Below are positions 5,508 through 9,486 of a stretch of DNA of 9,486 nt, piece after piece (position 1 is the stretch's first letter; every line of letters starts with the position of its first letter). The notes beneath the pieces were generated by a model, which was given only the letters and a program-made list of their open reading frames with translations, was not told where the DNA came from and ran no database searches. The translations under genes and the position numbers were made by a program. Source of the stretch: Oscillospiraceae bacterium (GTDB lineage Bacteria; Bacillota; Clostridia; Oscillospirales; Ruminococcaceae); the NCBI GenBank assembly GCA_017451665.1, contig JAFTNX010000132.1:1-9486 (forward strand). Direction: 5' to 3'.

Positions 5508-6866
5508 ATGGATATCGTAGTTATCGGAAATGGTAAAATAGGTAATAATCTTTGCAATATGCTTGTAAACGAAGGGCACAACGTTACTGTTGTTGACCAC
5601 AAGGCGTCAGCTATTATAAAAGCACAGAACACTCAGGATTTGATGTGCATTGAAGGAAACGGCGCTACTGCTGTGGTACAAAGAGAGGCAGGCGTCAACA
5701 AAGCAGGTCTTCTTGTTGCCACAACACCTTTTGACGAGCTTAATATGTTGTGTTGTCTTATCGCAAGAAAGCTTGGCTGTGAAAAGACAATTTCAAGAGT
5801 GAGAAACCCTGAATACTATAATCAGATTGACCTTATAAAAGACGATTTGGGACTTTCGATGGTTATAAATCCTGAAAGAAATACTGCTGACGAAATCAGA
5901 CGTATTCTTGTTTTTCCATCTGCTGTAAAGGTGGAGGTTTTTGAAAAGGGACGAGTTGAGCTTGTTGAACACGTTATCCCTGAAAACTCACTTATTGCTG
6001 ATTTAAGCCTCATTGACATATACAAAAAGACAAAACTCAAATTCCTCATTTGTGCCGTTGTAAGAAACGGAGAAGTGTTTATTCCGAGTGGTGACTTTGT
6101 ACTTAAAGCAGGCGACAGAATTCACCTTGCTGCGTCACACAAGGACATTGAAAGATTCTTCCGTTCAAGTGGTGCTATGAAGGACAAGGTTAAGACGGTT
6201 ATGATTGTTGGTGGCGGAAAAATCTGTCACTACCTTGCAAACCAGCTTATCAACATCGGAATGAGAGTTAAAATCATTGAACAGGATTATGAGCGCTGTC
6301 AGGAACTTGCTGAGCTTATTCCTAAGGCGATTATTATTCATGGAAACGGTGCTGACGAGGACCTTCTTATGGAAGAAGGAATTATGGACGCTGACTCATT
6401 TGTTGCACTTACAGGCTTTGACGAGCAGAACATTCTTATGAGCCTTTATGCAAAAAACAACACCGAAACAAAGGTGGTTACAAAGGTCAACGACGAAAGC
6501 TACATCAAGCTTGCGTCACAGCTTGGGCTTGACTGTCTTATTTCGCCAAAGCACATTACTTCAAGCAACATTTTAAGCTATGTACGTTCACTTGAAAATA
6601 CTTCAGAAAGCAATATTGAATCACTTTACAACCTTGTAGGTCACCAGGTAGAGGCTATTGAATTTAAAATTCGTGAAAACATTCCTGACCTTGTGGGAAT
6701 TCCTTTTAAAGACATTACACTTAAAAAGAATATTCTTGTATGTGCTATCATCAGAAAACGTGATGTTATTATTCCTAACGGTAACGACGAGCTTATGCTT
6801 GGCGACTCGGTTGTGGTTGTTACAAAGGAGCATCACATTTCAGACATAAGAGATATTCTCGAATAA
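5508..6866 (+). CDS. trkA: Trk potassium uptake system regulatory subunit TrkA (two RCK domains)
   Basis: TrkA is a cytoplasmic protein that assembles into a ring under the TrkH channel and gates potassium uptake in response to bound nucleotides. The 452 residues form a duplicated RCK architecture. The first Rossmann domain has GNGKIG (7-12) with D30 ending the second strand, followed by an RCK_C domain (about 138-220). The second Rossmann domain has GGGKIC (235-240) with acidic E258, followed by an RCK_C domain (about 370-452). The second glycine motif has Cys240 where Gly or Ala is usual, so nucleotide binding in that half may be weaker. The length is normal for a full two-RCK TrkA. ATG at 5508 follows AGGAAG by 8 bases. 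It is the first gene of a two-gene operon, with trkH starting 12 bases after its stop. Confidence 0.96.
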   Translation: MDIVVIGNGKIGNNLCNMLVNEGHNVTVVDHKASAIIKAQNTQDLMCIEGNGATAVVQREAGVNKAGLLVATTPFDELNMLCCLIARKLGCEKTISRVRNPEYYNQIDLIKDDLGLSMVINPERNTADEIRRILVFPSAVKVEVFEKGRVELVEHVIPENSLIADLSLIDIYKKTKLKFLICAVVRNGEVFIPSGDFVLKAGDRIHLAASHKDIERFFRSSGAMKDKVKTVMIVGGGKICHYLANQLINIGMRVKIIEQDYERCQELAELIPKAIIIHGNGADEDLLMEEGIMDADSFVALTGFDEQNILMSLYAKNNTETKVVTKVNDESYIKLASQLGLDCLISPKHITSSNILSYVRSLENTSESNIESLYNLVGHQVEAIEFKIRENIPDLVGIPFKDITLKKNILVCAIIRKRDVIIPNGNDELMLGDSVVVVTKEHHISDIRDILE

Positions 6867-6878
6867 CAGGAGCTTTTT

Positions 6879-8327
6879 ATGAACAAATCGATAGTTTTTC
6901 ATTATTTATCAAAGGCACTTCTTATAGGCTCTGCTTTGTTTTTAATTCCGTCAATGGTCAGTCTTTATTACGGTGAAACCCACACTATGCTGATTTTTCT
7001 TATAATCGGTCTTGTGGTTGGAATAGTTTCAGTGCCACTTGCAGTAATAAAGCCAAAAAACAAACAGATGTATGCACGAGAGGGACTTGTTATTGTTGCA
7101 CTTTTGTGGGTTATTTATCCTTTACTCGGGGCTTTGCCGTTTTATTTCAGCGGGGAAATCCCGCACTTCTTTGACGCACTTTTTGAAAGCGTTTCGGGAT
7201 TTACCACGACAGGTGCTACCATTTTATCAAACGTCGAGGCACTTTCAAAAGGTATGCTTTTCTGGCGTAGCTTTACCCACTGGGTAGGTGGTATGGGAGT
7301 ACTTGTGCTGATGATTGCAATTCTTCCTTCATCAAACAACGCTATGTATCTTATGCAGGCTGAATGTGCAGGCCCTCAGGTTGGAAAAATCGTACCTAAG
7401 GGGAAAAACAGTGCAGCTTATCTTTACATCATTTACGCTGTACTTACAGTTGTAACAATTATACTTCTTCTCATTGGTGGAATGCCTCTTTTTGACAGCG
7501 TTTGTCACGCAATGGGTACTGCCGGCACAGGTGGTTTCAGTGTTAAAAATGCAGGAATAGGCTATTACAACTCTGCATACATTGAATATGTTCTCACAAT
7601 TATGATGATTCTTTTTGGTGTGAATTTCAGCCTTTACTATTTCATTCTCATTAAGAGATTCAAGGACGTATTCAAAAACACCGAGCTGAGAACCTATATC
7701 GGAATAATTGTTGTGGCAACAATTCTCATTATGGCAAACATTTATCCACACTATGAGTCACTCGGCGAAAGCTTCAGATATGCGTTTTTCCAGGTAGGCT
7801 CGATTATGACCTCCACAGGCTTCGGCACTGCTGATTTTAACGTATGGCCGGCTTTTTCACAGACACTACTTATCATTCTTATGTACATTGGTGCCTGTGC
7901 AGGCTCAACGGGTGGTGGCTTTAAGGTACAGAGAGTAATTATTATGTTCAAGAGTGCCCTTAAAAGCATAAAGCAGACCATTCACCCTAAGTCGGTAAAC
8001 ATTGTAAAATCCGAGGACAAGGCTATGGACATCAGCGTTGTTCACGGGGTACACACCTATCTTATCATTTACATTTTCCTGATATTTATTTCGCTGATTA
8101 TTGTATCTTTAAACGGTGCTGATTTTACTACAAACTTCACATCAGTTACTACTTGTATAAACAACATCGGTCCGGGACTTAATCAGGTCGGCCCTACTGA
8201 AAACTTTGGTTTCTTAAACGACCTTTCAAAGGTTGTACTTACCTTTGATATGCTTTTAGGACGTCTTGAATGTTTCCCACTTATCATTTTAATGTCACCG
8301 TCAGTATGGCGAAAGAAGAACTTCTGA
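6879..8327 (+). CDS. trkH: Trk-type potassium channel subunit TrkH
   Basis: This 482-residue polytopic membrane protein of the TrkH/KtrB superfamily forms the potassium-conducting pore for uptake and is gated by TrkA. Four pseudo-repeated pore loops can be read, each with its filter glycine region: TTTGAT (109-114), TAGTGGF (214-220), STGFGTAD (312-319) and CINNIGPG (426-433). The intramembrane gating loop GACAGSTGGGFKVQR (338-352) after the third pore loop is well conserved. An HWVGGMG motif (134-140) in the first repeat is also typical of TrkH. AGGAG lies 6 bases before the ATG. The protein ends at MSPSVWRKKNF, the normal end for the family. The last 44 bases of the gene are overlapped antisense by a small open frame. 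Confidence 0.96.
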   Translation: MNKSIVFHYLSKALLIGSALFLIPSMVSLYYGETHTMLIFLIIGLVVGIVSVPLAVIKPKNKQMYAREGLVIVALLWVIYPLLGALPFYFSGEIPHFFDALFESVSGFTTTGATILSNVEALSKGMLFWRSFTHWVGGMGVLVLMIAILPSSNNAMYLMQAECAGPQVGKIVPKGKNSAAYLYIIYAVLTVVTIILLLIGGMPLFDSVCHAMGTAGTGGFSVKNAGIGYYNSAYIEYVLTIMMILFGVNFSLYYFILIKRFKDVFKNTELRTYIGIIVVATILIMANIYPHYESLGESFRYAFFQVGSIMTSTGFGTADFNVWPAFSQTLLIILMYIGACAGSTGGGFKVQRVIIMFKSALKSIKQTIHPKSVNIVKSEDKAMDISVVHGVHTYLIIYIFLIFISLIIVSLNGADFTTNFTSVTTCINNIGPGLNQVGPTENFGFLNDLSKVVLTFDMLLGRLECFPLIILMSPSVWRKKNF

Positions 8328-8442
8328 CCAGCGCAGACGCTGGACCCTCCTCGCCTATTTTCTCATTAGCGTGGTACAATGCCTTTGAGTGACGGCGGTT
8401 ATCGGTTCGCTTGGCGCTCACCTTAATTCGATTTGACAACAT
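8284..8442 (-). CDS. Possible small antisense-overlapping ORF, 52 aa, unknown
   Basis: A 52-codon frame runs from ATG (8442-8440) to TGA (8286-8284). AAGGAG (8453-8448) lies 5 bases upstream, an ideal ribosome binding site. The predicted peptide is strongly basic in its first 24 residues (KVSAKRTDNRRHSK) and continues EKIGEEGPASALVRSSS. It has no membrane segment and resembles no family I can name. Against a real gene: the ribosome binding site is part of the trk terminator stem, the nearest promoter-like box (TGCTATAAA, 8464-8456) would start transcription after the ribosome binding site, and the last 14 codons are antisense to trkH. It could be a frame carried by a dispersed intergenic element. 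I list it as a candidate only. Confidence 0.25.
   Translation of the reverse strand: MLSNRIKVSAKRTDNRRHSKALYHANEKIGEEGPASALVRSSSFAILTVTLK
8328..8440. other. GC-rich structured intergenic stretch after trkH
   Basis: Positions 8328-8430 are about 55% GC, while the other spacers here are very AT-rich. It begins immediately after the trkH stop with CCAGCG-CAGA-CGCTGG (6-bp stem, 4-base loop, 8328-8343) and ends near CACCTTAATT (8419-8428). The same 10-mer occurs in the element after rubrerythrin (2707-2716). There is no T-run after the hairpin and no tRNA-like cloverleaf. A dispersed repeat, a structured trk 3' UTR or a small RNA are all possible. Confidence 0.45.
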
Positions 8443-8444
8443 TT

Positions 8445-8477
8445 ACTCTCCTTGCTTTATAGCAGGGAGAGTTTTTT
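8445..8477 (+). terminator. Intrinsic terminator of the trkA-trkH operon
   Basis: There is a 12-bp stem (ACTCTCCTTGCT / AGCAGGGAGAGT, one G-T wobble) with a TTAT loop and a run of six T residues (8472-8477). The T-run is on the plus strand only, so it serves the trk operon about 120 bases after trkH. Confidence 0.93.
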
Positions 8478-8486
8478 ACACAAAAT

Positions 8487-8525
8487 AATACTCACTATCG
8501 CAAAATCGGTAGTGAGTATTTTTAT
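8487..8525. terminator. Second, probably bidirectional terminator between convergent genes
   Basis: There is a 14-bp stem (AATACTCACTATCG / CGGTAGTGAGTATT, one wobble) with a 6-base loop at 8487-8520. It is T-rich after the stem on the plus strand (TTTATTTG) and more weakly so on the minus strand (ATTTTGTG). It sits 28 bases past the symporter stop, so it most likely ends that transcript and backs up the trk terminator. Confidence 0.82.
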
Positions 8526-8548
8526 TTGTGCAATATTAAATTCTCCGA

Positions 8549-9486
8549 CTAATTCCAGTAGTCAGTTTCCTGTGGAAGGTCGATATTCTTAGCTTTGAAT
8601 ACAGGCTCTTTTCCTTCCTTACGCTGTTTTTCGTAGTCCTTTAAGGCTCTTACAGCGTATTTGCTCAGGTAGATAATTACAGGCATATTTATAAGTGCCA
8701 TACCACCCATAAACACGTCGGCAACATTCCACAAAAGACCTGCTGAAAGTCCTGCGCCCACAAAAATAAGAAGCGATGCGATTATATGATAAGCTGTCAT
8801 AAACTTCTTCCCAGGGACTTTTCCCATAATGAAGTAAATACATTTGTCAACATAATAGAGGTTTCCCAGAAGTGTTGTGAATGCAAACAAAATCATTGCA
8901 ACTGTAATAAATATCGGGCCGAATTCACCGAGAGAAGCTTTGAGGGCTGCCTGAATGTAAGGTGCGCCTGAAAGCTTTTCTGACGGCTCAACTCCTGAAC
9001 ACATACACATAAACGCTGTTGCTGAACAGATTAAAACAGTGTCGATAAATACAGAAAGCACCTGAACAAGTCCCTGTTTTGCAGGGTGGCTGATTTCTGC
9101 TGATGCAGATGCGTTAGGTGCAGAGCCTACGCCTGCCTCGTTACTGAAAAGTCCACGTTTAATTCCATACATTACGCAGGAGCCACTAAATCCACCAAAA
9201 ATCGCCTTTATGTCAAATGCCTCCACAAAAATTGTCTTTAAAACATTCGGGAGGGTTGTGATATTCAGACAGATAATCAAAAGTGAAACAAGCACATAAG
9301 CTACACCCATAATCGGCACAAGGAAGCTTGTTGCCTTGATAACTCTTTTTCCACCACCAACAAGACAATAAACACATACAACTGCAAGAATAAGTCCGAT
9401 TATCCAAGGGGAAGTTTTTTCGTTATAAAAGCTGTAAGCTGAAAAAGTTGACTGGAGATTATATGATGCAAGCATATTAAATCCTA
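8549..9486 (-). CDS. Sodium:alanine symporter family (AGCS) protein, 5' end cut by the window
   Basis: This secondary transporter imports alanine or glycine with sodium (family knowledge). The reading frame stays open to the window edge, so the internal Met at 9475 is not the true start. About 312 residues are visible, perhaps two thirds of the usual 450-500. The AGCS signature GLFSNEAGVGSAP is plain (residues 108-120 counted from the Met at 9475), followed by HPAKQGLVQVLSVFIDT. About seven hydrophobic segments follow the LGGG-type SAYSFYNEK region. The usual WYYYGE motif in the late helix reads NLYYVDK here, an unusual variant that may reflect a different substrate. The tail is charged and cytoplasmic (YEKQRKEGKEPVFKAKN). 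The gene converges on trkH, with two terminator hairpins between them. The exact amino-acid substrate is not determined. Confidence 0.92.
   Translation of the reverse strand, partial: GFNMLASYNLQSTFSAYSFYNEKTSPWIIGLILAVVCVYCLVGGGKRVIKATSFLVPIMGVAYVLVSLLIICLNITTLPNVLKTIFVEAFDIKAIFGGFSGSCVMYGIKRGLFSNEAGVGSAPNASASAEISHPAKQGLVQVLSVFIDTVLICSATAFMCMCSGVEPSEKLSGAPYIQAALKASLGEFGPIFITVAMILFAFTTLLGNLYYVDKCIYFIMGKVPGKKFMTAYHIIASLLIFVGAGLSAGLLWNVADVFMGGMALINMPVIIYLSKYAVRALKDYEKQRKEGKEPVFKAKNIDLPQETDYWN

Noticed and set aside
7332..7751. 139-codon minus-strand frame inside trkH
   Set aside because: Antisense shadow of a clearly conserved membrane protein. It is rich in Cys, Asn and His, without ribosome binding site.
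8328..8440. tRNA or known structured RNA (GGTTCG resembling a T-loop)
   Set aside because: The acceptor and anticodon arms cannot be paired around it, and it matches no riboswitch or small RNA motif I can recognise.
9..9486. A new defence, toxin or mobile system
   Set aside because: All well-supported genes belong to metabolic, transport or stress families. No nuclease, integrase, transposase, toxin or phage gene is present.

Overview
The window looks like chromosomal DNA from a low-GC (roughly 40% by eye), strictly anaerobic Gram-positive bacterium, most likely a gut-type member of the Clostridia (Oscillospiraceae/Ruminococcaceae-like). The reasons are the rubrerythrin, strong GGAGG ribosome binding sites, consensus sigma-A promoters and the codon style. 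Placement below class level is inference. No phage, insertion sequence, CRISPR array, tRNA or rRNA was seen, and no stretch over about 220 bases lacks a gene.

Layout. Positions 9-2531 (minus) hold one long gene that joins a metal-dependent sugar isomerase/epimerase TIM barrel to a complete acyl-CoA synthetase. Positions 2747-3286 (minus) encode rubrerythrin, a peroxide-detoxifying iron protein, with its own promoter, a perfect-stem terminator and a heptamer-repeat/GC-hairpin element at its 3' end. Positions 3372-5035 (minus) are an ABC-2 exporter pair (permease, then ATPase upstream of it). They are driven by a fully consensus promoter whose -10 box runs into a perfect 30-bp palindrome. Positions 5113-5370 (minus) encode a small DUF1653 protein. 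It is divergent from the trkA-trkH potassium uptake operon (5508-8327, plus), with the two -35 boxes only 6 bp apart. The trk operon ends in a GC-rich structured stretch and two strong terminator hairpins, which also separate it from a convergent AGCS-family sodium:alanine symporter gene (8549 to the window edge, minus, 5' part missing).

Functionally, most of the window is ordinary housekeeping: potassium homeostasis (TrkA gates the TrkH channel), amino-acid uptake with sodium, oxidative-stress defence and an ABC exporter of unknown substrate. The unusual items are the isomerase/acyl-CoA synthetase fusion, the 30-bp palindromic operator, the tightly coupled divergent promoter with repeated AATTGT/ACAATT half-sites, and two intergenic elements (2693-2745 and about 8328-8440) that may be dispersed repeats. 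The second carries a 52-codon antisense reading frame with a ribosome binding site. I found no convincing undescribed multi-gene system. The fusion gene is the best candidate for new biology.
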